A stretch of DNA of 64,000 bases from Flavobacterium zhairuonense (GTDB lineage: Bacteria; Bacteroidota; Bacteroidia; Flavobacteriales; Flavobacteriaceae), in assembly GCF_004352915.1 (NCBI RefSeq), contig NZ_SJSY01000070.1, forward strand, positions 1-64,000, written 5' to 3'. Shown here in pieces: positions 1 to 8,042 of this stretch; the stretch's first letter is position 1, and each line of letters opens with the position of its first letter. Below the pieces are notes generated by a model that was not told the origin of the DNA, did no database searches, and was given only the letters and a program-made list of their open reading frames with translations. A program made the translations under genes and the position numbers.

Positions 1-1389
1 ATCGGTTGATGCATTCGAAACACCGCTAACAGCATCTGAAGTTGAGGAAACTCCATTTACATTTGAAGTTAAAGTATTTCCGGACAAGCTCAAAGCGTTT
101 GTTGTTCCAGAAGCTAAAATCGGACTTAGATCCAAAGCCGTGCTTGAAACTCCGTTTACAGTTGTCGTCAAACTTGTCCCTGATAATGAAGTTTCATTTG
201 TATTGACAATCGGCGCGCCTGTACTTGTGATTCCGTTTACTGTTATTGTTGATGTATTTGCAGTTGATGCATTCGAAACACCGCTAACAGCATCTGAAGT
301 TGAGGAAACCCCATTTACATTCGACGTTAAAGTATTTCCGGACAAGCTCAAAGCATTTGTTGTTCCCGCAGAAATTGCAGGAGCCAAATCCAAAGATGTA
401 CTTGCAACGCCATTAACAGTTGTCGTCAAACTTGTTCCCGTTAATGAAGTTTCATTTGTATTGATTATGTTTACATCTCCTCCCGTTACTCCATTGACCG
501 TGGTATTTAAACTGTTTACTGTTGATGTATTTGAAACTGATGTTACATTTTGAATTGAAGCTGGAATTAGCAAAGCTCCGCCATCAGTTCCAACGGTTAT
601 GATATTATTACTATCTCCACTTATTATTTTCGAAATGTTTGTTGCGCCTGTTTCATTAGTATATCTAATTTCCCCGGTTGTTAAATTTTGTGACAAGGTT
701 GTAACTGTTTCATTTGCTTTTACAATTGAATTTATATTAACTACTTGTGTGTTTCCCGAAGCATCAACATACTTAAATTCATTTGTTGTAGAATCATACG
801 TAACTATCCCTTTTGTTTTATCTACAATTTGCTGAAGAATATTTGTTACAGCAGGATTATTTACAATAGTAGCGAAATTTGTTGTCACATCTCCTATAAC
901 ATCAATTTTCACAGCGATTCCAGATTCATTGGTATAAGTATAAGAACCATCTGAATTATTAACAACAGTAGTTAAAGTTTCATTAGCTTTGACTATGGAA
1001 CTAAAATCAATTATTTGCGAATTTCCTGCATTATCAATATACGAAAAAGACTGTGTAACTGAATTATAAATAACAGTTCCAGGGCTAGCTACGGCTTCTC
1101 CTGATATACCAATTCTATTCCATTTATTATCAAACCAATAGTAATATCCGGGTTTTATATCAGAAACTGTCGCTGTATTAAATACCAATAAACTATTGAC
1201 ATTTCCGCTTACAATTGTCGATGTATCAGTTGAGCCAGTTAAATTTATTCTAGGAATTAATACGCCTCGATTTGTTGCAACAACTTCTAATTGCGAGGAT
1301 AAATTAGGCATTGGTGTCCCAATTCCAACTTGAGAGTAAGCAACGTAACTCATTAATAATAAAAACATGGAAAGTAATTTATTCTTCAT
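1..1389 (-). CDS. Repetitive secreted surface protein, N-terminal part
   Basis: The reading frame is open from the ATG at 1389 to the left edge, giving 463 codons without a stop, so the C-terminus lies outside the window. The first 20 residues form a type I signal peptide ending near SYVAYSQ. Next comes a stretch starting VGIGTPMPNLSSQLEVV, an opening often seen in large flavobacterial surface proteins. The rest is low-complexity and rich in Ser, Thr, Asn and Val, with repeated phrases such as TTVNGVSS and ALSLSGNTLTSNVNG. Part of it is organised as 86-residue units. Function is not recognisable; a cell-surface or adhesin-like role is inferred from export and repeats only. It is a separate unit from the polysaccharide locus, with a 448-bp gap between. 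Confidence 0.75.
   Translation of the reverse strand, partial: MKNKLLSMFLLLMSYVAYSQVGIGTPMPNLSSQLEVVATNRGVLIPRINLTGSTDTSTIVSGNVNSLLVFNTATVSDIKPGYYYWFDNKWNRIGISGEAVASPGTVIYNSVTQSFSYIDNAGNSQIIDFSSIVKANETLTTVVNNSDGSYTYTNESGIAVKIDVIGDVTTNFATIVNNPAVTNILQQIVDKTKGIVTYDSTTNEFKYVDASGNTQVVNINSIVKANETVTTLSQNLTTGEIRYTNETGATNISKIISGDSNNIITVGTDGGALLIPASIQNVTSVSNTSTVNSLNTTVNGVTGGDVNIINTNETSLTGTSLTTTVNGVASTSLDLAPAISAGTTNALSLSGNTLTSNVNGVSSTSDAVSGVSNASTANTSTITVNGITSTGAPIVNTNETSLSGTSLTTTVNGVSSTALDLSPILASGTTNALSLSGNTLTSNVNGVSSTSDAVSGVSNASTD
5..466 (-). repeat. 258-bp (86-residue) tandem repeat inside surface-protein gene
   Basis: The stretch starting at 5 recurs at 263, and the stretch starting at 143 recurs at 401. 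Both give a period of 258 bp, exactly 86 codons, so the frame is kept. Similarity between the copies is patchy: near-identical blocks alternate with diverged ones. More copies probably lie beyond the left edge. Confidence 0.8.
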
Positions 1390-1729
1390 AAGATTGAATT
1401 ATTAGGATTAATAATTTAAGTTATAACAGAAATAAAAGAGAAAACAAAACCGTCTTCACAGATTTTGTCGTTTAAAAGATCTGCAAAAATTCATTCATTA
1501 TAATGTAGGTGAAACAGCATTTCAAAAAATGCATTATTACTTAAAAAATAAGTAAACTAAAAAGGAAAGTACTATGTAAGATTTGAGGATTATAAAACTT
1601 ACTTTTTATAGCGATGTAAATTTAATAAATACGAAAAACACTGACAATCAAATACTTGTTTTTTTTCATCCTCCTTAATCAACATATAATAAAGTGCTAA
1701 TAACTAAATTTAAAAACTTTCCGGATATA
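1390..1729. other. AT-rich spacer, no gene seen
   Basis: This spacer separates the surface-protein gene from the end of the GH43 gene. I see no convincing ORF, RNA gene or exact TAnnTTTG-type promoter box in it. It should hold the promoter of the surface-protein gene. Confidence 0.5.
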
Positions 1730-1760
1730 AAAAAGGCAGACTTTTACATCTGCCTTAAAT
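1730..1760 (-). terminator. Intrinsic terminator of the arabinogalactan locus
   Basis: Arms GGCAGA (1735-1740) and TCTGCC (1749-1754) enclose an 8-nt loop. On the minus strand the stem is followed by a run of T residues. It lies about 80 bp past the stop of the tandem GH43 gene, the last gene of the locus. Confidence 0.75.
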
Positions 1761-1837
1761 ATCAATAATTTAAATAAATTGCTTTTTGTTTCTTAAATCT
1801 GTCTTTATCTTTCTTATAAAAAAAAATCATCTAAAGT

Positions 1838-3772
1838 CTATTTCAAAGCAGAAATTCCTTCATGTGTCGGAACAACTTGCTTAATACTTCCATCAGCATT
1901 AAACTCTAATTTATCCATGCAAACTTCGCGGTGAAAACCTCCTGCATCACCCATTTTTATTCCGGTTGGATAAGAGAATCTGTGATACGTAATGTACCAT
2001 TCGTCTTTATTTGGAATTTGCAAAACCGAATTATGTCCTGTTGCATAAATTCCTTGATCTGGAATTCCTTGAATTACGATATTGTTTTTTGGAATTTCAA
2101 TTGGTCCAAGAGGCGATTTTGAAGTTCCGTATCTTACTTTATAATTCGGGCTTCTGGTATCGTCTTCACTCCATAAGAAATAATACGTTCCTTTTCTGTA
2201 AATAACATATGTTCCTTCGCGGAAAGTATTGTCTACTTTAATGACTTTTGTACTTCCTTCTTTAATCGAAATCATGTCGTCATTCAACTCGACTACAGCC
2301 ATATATCCGTTGCCCCAGTACAAATAACTTTTTCCAGTTTTTGGATCTGTAAAAACATCTGGATCAATTTCTTGTCCGCCTTTTATGCCTTCAGGTCTTG
2401 TGCTTACCAAAGCTTTTCCGCTATCGGTAAATGGTCCTGTCGGATTATCTGATGACGCCACACCAATTTTTTGAGCTGCCGTGAAATAATAGAAATATTT
2501 GTATTTTCCTTTTATCTTTTTCTCCACAATACATGGCGCCCACGCATTTCTGTTTGCCCAAGTCACATCTTTTTTAAGGTCGATGATAATTCCTTCGTCT
2601 TTCCAATCGGTTAAATTATCAGATGAAAAAGTTTTGAAATAATATCCTGACCAACCGTCAAAACCGTCGCTTGTTGGGTAGATATAATATTTCTTGGTTT
2701 TGTTTGAATACAGAATTTCAGGATCGGCATAATAACCTTCTAAAACCGGATTGTTATTGATTTTTGGAAACTGTGCCGGCGTTCCCCATTTTGCTGTTAA
2801 TCGTTTCAATTCAGAACGCGTAATAGGCAAAATAGTTCCGTGACGCGGATTGAAGTCCATTGAAATTTCATTATCAATCACACTGAAGTTTTCTAAATCT
2901 TTACTTCTCGTAAACTGATATTTTCCTTTCATATAAACGTCATACATCAAGATATAATCATCCGAATTGTTTAATTTGAAAACACTCGAACCTTCAACTC
3001 CGTCATTTGTTTGCTGCAGATAATTATCATTTTCTGTCCAATTTCCGGAAGTCAAATCGGTTGTTGTAGCAACTTTAATTCCCGCTTTTCCGCCTTCGGT
3101 TTTATAAAACAAATGATAAATACCATCTTTTTCGATAATATCGCCATCAATACAAGCTCGTTCCGACTTTGGAACAAATAATAATTTTGGAGCGCTTTCT
3201 AAAGCTGTAAAATCTTTATTGGCGTAAGCGTAATAAATTTTATCTGGTCCGCCTGCATATTGCAAACTAAAATAAATTAAATATTTCCTCGCTTTTGCAT
3301 CATAAATTGTTTGCGGTGCCCAAACACGTTTTAAGTTTTCATTGCCAGGAAAAGTGGTCTGAATATTAACCACATTGCTTGTCCAATTTACCAAATCAGT
3401 ACTTTTAAGCAAAACCATAGCGCGGTTGCTGTCCCATCCTTTTGATGACGTCATATCAGTCAAAACCATATAAAAAGTTTTGCCATCGTCGCCACGCAAA
3501 ATATGTGGATCACGAACGCCTCCAGTAGAACTAATTACTTTGCTGTCTAAAACCGGTTTGTTGTCATTTAAGTGATAATAATGATAACCATCGGCACTTA
3601 CAGCATAACGAACCGCTTCTTCTTCGACTTTATTTCCTGTGAAATAAACAAATAAATAGGCTGTTAAATCCTTTTCGGCAATAACAGGCGGTGTTCCTTT
3701 TTTATTATTCTGAGCTTGTACAACACTAAAAAATGATAGTAGCGCAACAAGCGTTAATTGTAATTTTTTCAT
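1838..3772 (-). CDS. Tandem-domain GH43 glycosidase (arabinosidase-like), secreted
   Basis: This 644-residue protein has a signal peptide ending SVVQA, so it acts in the periplasm or at the surface. It contains two complete five-bladed-propeller GH43 modules, at about 30-340 and 345-640. Each shows the expected acidic triad. In the first module these are D88 in VRDPHI, the Asp of CIDGD and the Glu of GVEGSS. In the second they are D350 in YADPEI, the Asp of EIDPDVF and the Glu of FREGTY. Both domains therefore look catalytic. Family members remove alpha-L-arabinofuranose or beta-xylose residues; here arabinose removal from arabinogalactan or arabinan is inferred from the neighbours. It is the last gene of its operon, 15 bp after the GH51 gene, and is followed by a terminator. 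The GH43 subfamilies are not assigned. Confidence 0.88.
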   Translation of the reverse strand: MKKLQLTLVALLSFFSVVQAQNNKKGTPPVIAEKDLTAYLFVYFTGNKVEEEAVRYAVSADGYHYYHLNDNKPVLDSKVISSTGGVRDPHILRGDDGKTFYMVLTDMTSSKGWDSNRAMVLLKSTDLVNWTSNVVNIQTTFPGNENLKRVWAPQTIYDAKARKYLIYFSLQYAGGPDKIYYAYANKDFTALESAPKLLFVPKSERACIDGDIIEKDGIYHLFYKTEGGKAGIKVATTTDLTSGNWTENDNYLQQTNDGVEGSSVFKLNNSDDYILMYDVYMKGKYQFTRSKDLENFSVIDNEISMDFNPRHGTILPITRSELKRLTAKWGTPAQFPKINNNPVLEGYYADPEILYSNKTKKYYIYPTSDGFDGWSGYYFKTFSSDNLTDWKDEGIIIDLKKDVTWANRNAWAPCIVEKKIKGKYKYFYYFTAAQKIGVASSDNPTGPFTDSGKALVSTRPEGIKGGQEIDPDVFTDPKTGKSYLYWGNGYMAVVELNDDMISIKEGSTKVIKVDNTFREGTYVIYRKGTYYFLWSEDDTRSPNYKVRYGTSKSPLGPIEIPKNNIVIQGIPDQGIYATGHNSVLQIPNKDEWYITYHRFSYPTGIKMGDAGGFHREVCMDKLEFNADGSIKQVVPTHEGISALK

Positions 3773-3787
3773 TTCTTTTTTTTCGGT

Positions 3788-6340
3788 TTATTTTGTTTTG
3801 GCGCGTATTACAACAAATGAATATGGAGGTAATTCTTTTGAAAATGCTTCTTTAACTCCAATTTTCTGAGTAACTGGTCTTGCAGTTGTATTTTCTGGAG
3901 TACCTGATAATATAGTATAATCAACGTTTTCTGTTAGAGTTAAATTCGATAATTCAATCGACGGCGTAACTGCAACCGGAAGCACATTGACCAACTTTAT
4001 AATCAAATCACCAGAAGCTTGATCTTTTACAACAGAAACTCCAATGCGCTTATTTACTTCATCATTTTCTGAAGTTTCGATACTTCTTTCAATATAAATA
4101 TCACCCGGATTTTGACCGTACAATTTTTGCACAAAATAATTTACGGTAGGTTTTATTTCACTTCCTGTAAAATAAATCAAATCTGGATTCCATTGCGTGT
4201 GTTTTTCTCTGGCTAATAAAGGCGCATACGAAGCCATTGTTACAACATCGCCGTTGCGTTCCACTCCAGTTAAATACAAAGCTTCGGCCAACGCATTGTA
4301 AAATTTATTGCCTCGAGAAGCATATTCGCCCAAATATACTTTTGATTTTGAACGATCATAACTGTCATAAAAATCCTGATTATTAATAAACCAACCCGGC
4401 GTTTGATAATAATGTTCGTCAACGATTGGTAATTTCAAATCATTGGCAATTTTCCAGCCTTCATTATAATCTGTTCCTTCAAAAAAGGGCCCAACAGTTC
4501 CAATTACAATAATTTCAGGATATTTTTGTTGAACGGCTTTTACGATCATTCGGTAACGTTCTTCAAAAACATCGCTGATCAAGTCTTCATTTCCAATTCC
4601 GATATATTTTAAATTGAAAGGTTTTGGATGACCCGCTTCGGCACGCTTTTTACCCCAAACGGTATTCACGCTTCCATTGGCATATTCGATCAAATCCAAA
4701 ACATCTTGAACATATTCGTCCATATCTTCCATCGGAATTCCGAATTGCTGTCCTGAACCGCCATCAGATGAATTTTGGCACGGAACTCCAGCTGCTAAAA
4801 CCGGAACGGCTTCGGCACCTAAATCTTCGCAAAACTGAAAATATTCAAAATAGCCTAATCCCATTGATTGGTGATATCCCCAAATATTTCGCATCGGGAT
4901 TCTGCTTTCAAGCGGACCAATTGTATTTTTCCACTTATAAATATTATGCAATCCGTCACCGTGTGCCACGCATCCACCAGGGAAACGAACAAATTTTGGA
5001 TGCATGTCTGCAATTGCATCAGCAAGATCTAAACGAAGTCCGTTTCTGCGATTTTTGAATGTTTTTTGAGGGAAAAGCGAAACCATATCAACAGCAGTTT
5101 CGCCATTGGTACTAATTTCTAAATGCGCATCGTTTACTGTTTTTGACGATTTTAAAACTGCATTTAATTTTTTCCAAGAAGTTGATGGACTAAATACGGC
5201 TTCCGCCAAAGTTTCTCCACTTGCCGATTTCAAACGCACAACCGCTTTTGAACCTTTTGCAAAAACACTAAAATCGTATTTTTCATTGGCTTTCAAAGCG
5301 ATTCCATCAAAACCAGAATTGCTGATAGTTCCTTTTGAAATTACGGCATAATTTGGATTGTTTGGATGAATTGGATTTTCTTTTGAAATTTTAAAATCAC
5401 CGCTCCAAGCCATTGTTGCGTTCCATTTTTCATCTCTTTCTTTTTTATCATGAAGCGCATATTCAAAATCGCGATTTTGAATCAATTCGCCGTATAAACC
5501 ACCGTCAGCAGCATAATTAATATCCTCAAAGAAAACACCCGTAAGCATGTTGCTTATTTTTTTTGACTGCTGGCCATCGATCTTAATTGTTGCCTTTACA
5601 GGTTTTAAACCAGCAAATAATAAACTGTCACTTTTTGGTGAAGTATTGTCTTTTTTATCTCTAAACTTAACCGATTCCATGTTTTTAATCATAGCATCGA
5701 CCAAACTCCAATCTACCTGATGCAAAGTTCCTTGTAAAACAACACCTTGAATTGTAATTTCTTTTTTCAGTTTAAGAGAAGAAGCATCAGCGTCAATTAC
5801 TGTTGTGCTGTAATTTTTAAAGTCTTTTGTTGCTGTCGAATAATTTTTTCCGCTTTCGCTGAAGTGTACTAAATACTGACCTTCTTTTTGACTTACCTGA
5901 ACATTTTGAATCACCGATTTATCCTGATTTTTTCCAACAAAATTCTTCATTCCTTGAATGTAATTTTGTCTTCCCCAATTTACTAAATCCTTGCTTTCAG
6001 AATGTGCAAAAACATTGTCTTTTACACTCCAAAAACAATGAAAAATTCCCACATTATCGCGAACTACAAAAGGTTCTGACATGCTTTTTCCTGTTGGTCC
6101 CCAGCTTCCAAAATCTGATTTCAGAAAACTGAATTCCGGACCTATTGAAAACCAATTTTTCTGATCCGTGCTCCATGCAAAATGGAGTCCGTTTTTTCCA
6201 TTATTTTTTAAAGTTGAATAAGCAAATAAATAGACTTTATCAGGCTTTTCCATTGGCTTCACAGCAAATCCAGACGTTATAAAAATAATCGTAAAAAGCA
6301 GAATCAGACTAAAAAGACAGCGCAGCAAAAATGTTCTCAT
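3788..6340 (-). CDS. GH51 alpha-L-arabinofuranosidase with extra N-terminal domain
   Basis: This 850-residue exported enzyme (N-terminal hydrophobic segment at about 5-26) matches GH51. The acid/base is E585 in GIGNEDL and the nucleophile E672 in YLGEYAS. A carbohydrate-binding-like beta-sandwich at about 300-420 precedes the barrel, and a C-terminal beta domain follows it. Residues 30-190 form an additional propeller-like piece (LHFAWSTDQKNWFSIGPEF) that resembles part of a GH43 fold but is too short to be a complete one. The reaction is release of terminal alpha-L-arabinofuranose. The start overlaps the upstream GH27 stop by one base (TAATG), which suggests translational coupling. Confidence 0.88.
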   Translation of the reverse strand: MRTFLLRCLFSLILLFTIIFITSGFAVKPMEKPDKVYLFAYSTLKNNGKNGLHFAWSTDQKNWFSIGPEFSFLKSDFGSWGPTGKSMSEPFVVRDNVGIFHCFWSVKDNVFAHSESKDLVNWGRQNYIQGMKNFVGKNQDKSVIQNVQVSQKEGQYLVHFSESGKNYSTATKDFKNYSTTVIDADASSLKLKKEITIQGVVLQGTLHQVDWSLVDAMIKNMESVKFRDKKDNTSPKSDSLLFAGLKPVKATIKIDGQQSKKISNMLTGVFFEDINYAADGGLYGELIQNRDFEYALHDKKERDEKWNATMAWSGDFKISKENPIHPNNPNYAVISKGTISNSGFDGIALKANEKYDFSVFAKGSKAVVRLKSASGETLAEAVFSPSTSWKKLNAVLKSSKTVNDAHLEISTNGETAVDMVSLFPQKTFKNRRNGLRLDLADAIADMHPKFVRFPGGCVAHGDGLHNIYKWKNTIGPLESRIPMRNIWGYHQSMGLGYFEYFQFCEDLGAEAVPVLAAGVPCQNSSDGGSGQQFGIPMEDMDEYVQDVLDLIEYANGSVNTVWGKKRAEAGHPKPFNLKYIGIGNEDLISDVFEERYRMIVKAVQQKYPEIIVIGTVGPFFEGTDYNEGWKIANDLKLPIVDEHYYQTPGWFINNQDFYDSYDRSKSKVYLGEYASRGNKFYNALAEALYLTGVERNGDVVTMASYAPLLAREKHTQWNPDLIYFTGSEIKPTVNYFVQKLYGQNPGDIYIERSIETSENDEVNKRIGVSVVKDQASGDLIIKLVNVLPVAVTPSIELSNLTLTENVDYTILSGTPENTTARPVTQKIGVKEAFSKELPPYSFVVIRAKTK

Positions 6341-7710
6341 TATTTTTTACCTTTTAATTGATACAAAACAGAAGCGTGTGCTTTTAAATCTGCCGAAATT
6401 TCTTTTGAAGACAATTTAGATTTTTCGCTTGTCCACATATTCAAAACTTCAACTGAACCAGAAAGCCCAAGATCAGAAAGATTTACTGAAACTTTCTCTG
6501 AACTTCTATCTGAAACATTAAATAAAGCCAGATAAACACTGCCGTCTTTTGCATTTTTTGAAGTCACAGCAATTTTTCCATCTTTTTGAAAAAGTTGTTT
6601 TACGGCTGTGCTTTCATTGTGCATTTTTACAACTTCTTTATTCGTCAATAATGATAAAGTGAATGCGTCATTGCTTGGCAAATCTCCCCCAAAAAACAAA
6701 GGCGATCTGAAAATATTAAAAAACGTAATTAAAGTATATTGTTCGTCTTTTGTCAAGCGTGTCATTCGGTCTTCACCACGTTCTCCGCGCACAGAAATAC
6801 GTCCAAGCGGAATCATGTCGCAGTCTGGCCAAGTTCCCGGCGCAATGTACGGATACCATTTTTGAGCCACATCCATTAAATGTGTGATGTGTGGCCAAGT
6901 ATCCCAAACGTCGTCAACCATTCTCCACATATTGGCATGTGTGCTTACGTGCGGTGCTGCCGAAATTGGCGTTTCACCCGGAGAGGTACTTAAAACAATT
7001 TTGCGTCCGCATTTGTCTATGGCATTTCTGATCAAGTTGATTTCTCCTTCGTGATAAGGTCTTGACAAATCATCAATTTTAATAAAATCTACGCCCCATT
7101 GTGCGTACAATTCGAAAATAGAATTATAATATTCTTGTGCTCCCGGTTTGTCTGCTACAACAGTATAATTATCTCTCAGCCATTCGCATTGTAATGCAGT
7201 TGAATAAATTTGGTCAGCCGTAATTCCGTTTGCGCCTTTAATTGGCAGTTTTTCTTCAACCGCTTTTTTAGGAACTCCGCGCATAATGTGAATCCCGAAT
7301 TTCAATCCTTTTTTATGAATATAATCGGCTAAAGGCTTAAAACCTTGCCCGTCTTTTGCAGAAGGAAATCTGTTGACAGCTGGCAAATATCTTCCAAATT
7401 TATCCATCACATAACGTGGATCTGTCTGGTTGTAACCACCCGCTTTGTCATTTTCAACAAACCATCTGATATCCACAATTACATATTCCCAACCATATTT
7501 TTTTAGCTCTTTTGCCATATAATCGGCATTGGCTTTTACTTCGTGTTCTTCTACAGTTGGTCCGTAACAATCCCAACTGTTCCAACCCATTGGTGGTGTT
7601 TTCGCCCATTGCTTAAATTCTTCTTTTCCAAATGTTTTGTTTTGTGCATTAGAACAAATTGATACCAAAACAACTCCTAAAACAAGAGTAATTTTATTCT
7701 TAATTTTCAT
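6340..7710 (-). CDS. GH27 enzyme, probable beta-L-arabinopyranosidase
   Basis: The 456-residue protein has a signal peptide (SICSNA) and a GH27 core beginning TPPMGWNSWDCYG. The nucleophile is D213 in FIKIDD, and the acid/base Asp lies in MVDDVWDTW. In alpha-galactosidases of the family the strand after the first motif reads DDxW, but here it is D80-I81-R-W. From memory, the same Asp-to-Ile change occurs in a characterised Geobacillus beta-L-arabinopyranosidase, where it removes the contact to the C6 hydroxyl of galactose. I therefore prefer arabinopyranosidase over alpha-galactosidase, as an inference. A promoter-like site lies 42 bp upstream, and the gene is coupled to GH51 downstream. Confidence 0.82.
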   Translation of the reverse strand: MKIKNKITLVLGVVLVSICSNAQNKTFGKEEFKQWAKTPPMGWNSWDCYGPTVEEHEVKANADYMAKELKKYGWEYVIVDIRWFVENDKAGGYNQTDPRYVMDKFGRYLPAVNRFPSAKDGQGFKPLADYIHKKGLKFGIHIMRGVPKKAVEEKLPIKGANGITADQIYSTALQCEWLRDNYTVVADKPGAQEYYNSIFELYAQWGVDFIKIDDLSRPYHEGEINLIRNAIDKCGRKIVLSTSPGETPISAAPHVSTHANMWRMVDDVWDTWPHITHLMDVAQKWYPYIAPGTWPDCDMIPLGRISVRGERGEDRMTRLTKDEQYTLITFFNIFRSPLFFGGDLPSNDAFTLSLLTNKEVVKMHNESTAVKQLFQKDGKIAVTSKNAKDGSVYLALFNVSDRSSEKVSVNLSDLGLSGSVEVLNMWTSEKSKLSSKEISADLKAHASVLYQLKGKK

Positions 7711-7751
7711 TATAATGTGGTTAGATGTTAATAAATGTAAAATTTACACTT

Positions 7752-7783
7752 CAAATATAATAAACTTTATTCGTAAAATGCAA
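7752..7783 (-). promoter_or_regulatory. Bacteroidota-type promoter before GH27
   Basis: On the minus strand a TTG (7783-7781) is followed after 21 nt by TATATTTG (7759-7752). These match the TTG / TAnnTTTG consensus of this phylum in sequence and spacing. It would start transcripts about 35 nt before the GH27 ATG and make GH27-GH51-GH43 a separate or internally boosted unit. Confidence 0.6.
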
Positions 7784-7865
7784 TTAACCTGCCTGTAAAC
7801 CAAAAACACAGACAGGTTAATTGAAAAATAAAATAACTAACTAATAATTTTTGCGCTCAGTTAAA

Positions 7866-8030
7866 AGCTCCAGAGGAGCAAAATATTTATAGTAACAAAT
7901 TAATTAGAGAAATTAAGCTCCAGCGAAGCGATATCTATAGCTCAGATCGTAAATTAAATTTCACCCCGATGGGGTTCTTGTGACTTAAAATTTGTTTATT
8001 TTCTATAAATAGGTCGCCCCTCTGGAGCTA
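7866..8030. repeat. Dispersed GGAGC/GGGGT intergenic repeat, copy 1
   Basis: Modules in order are AGCTCCagaGGAGC followed by ATATTTATAG, a second GCTCC-type palindrome, CACCCCgATGGGG, and CTATAAATA followed by TCGCCCCTCTGG. The same modules in the same order recur at 30641-30802. It fills most of the 332-bp gap between GH2 and GH27. It has no ORF and resembles a REP-like or non-coding mobile element. Confidence 0.7.
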
Positions 8031-8042
8031 TTCTCAAAACTT

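Noticed and set aside
140..553. 137-codon plus-strand ORF in the repeat region
   Set aside because: It is the antisense reading of the repetitive surface protein, which has a start, signal peptide and sensible composition on the minus strand.
4624..5058. 144-codon plus-strand ORF inside the GH51 gene
   Set aside because: It is fully antisense to a coding sequence with intact catalytic motifs, and its own sequence is not protein-like.
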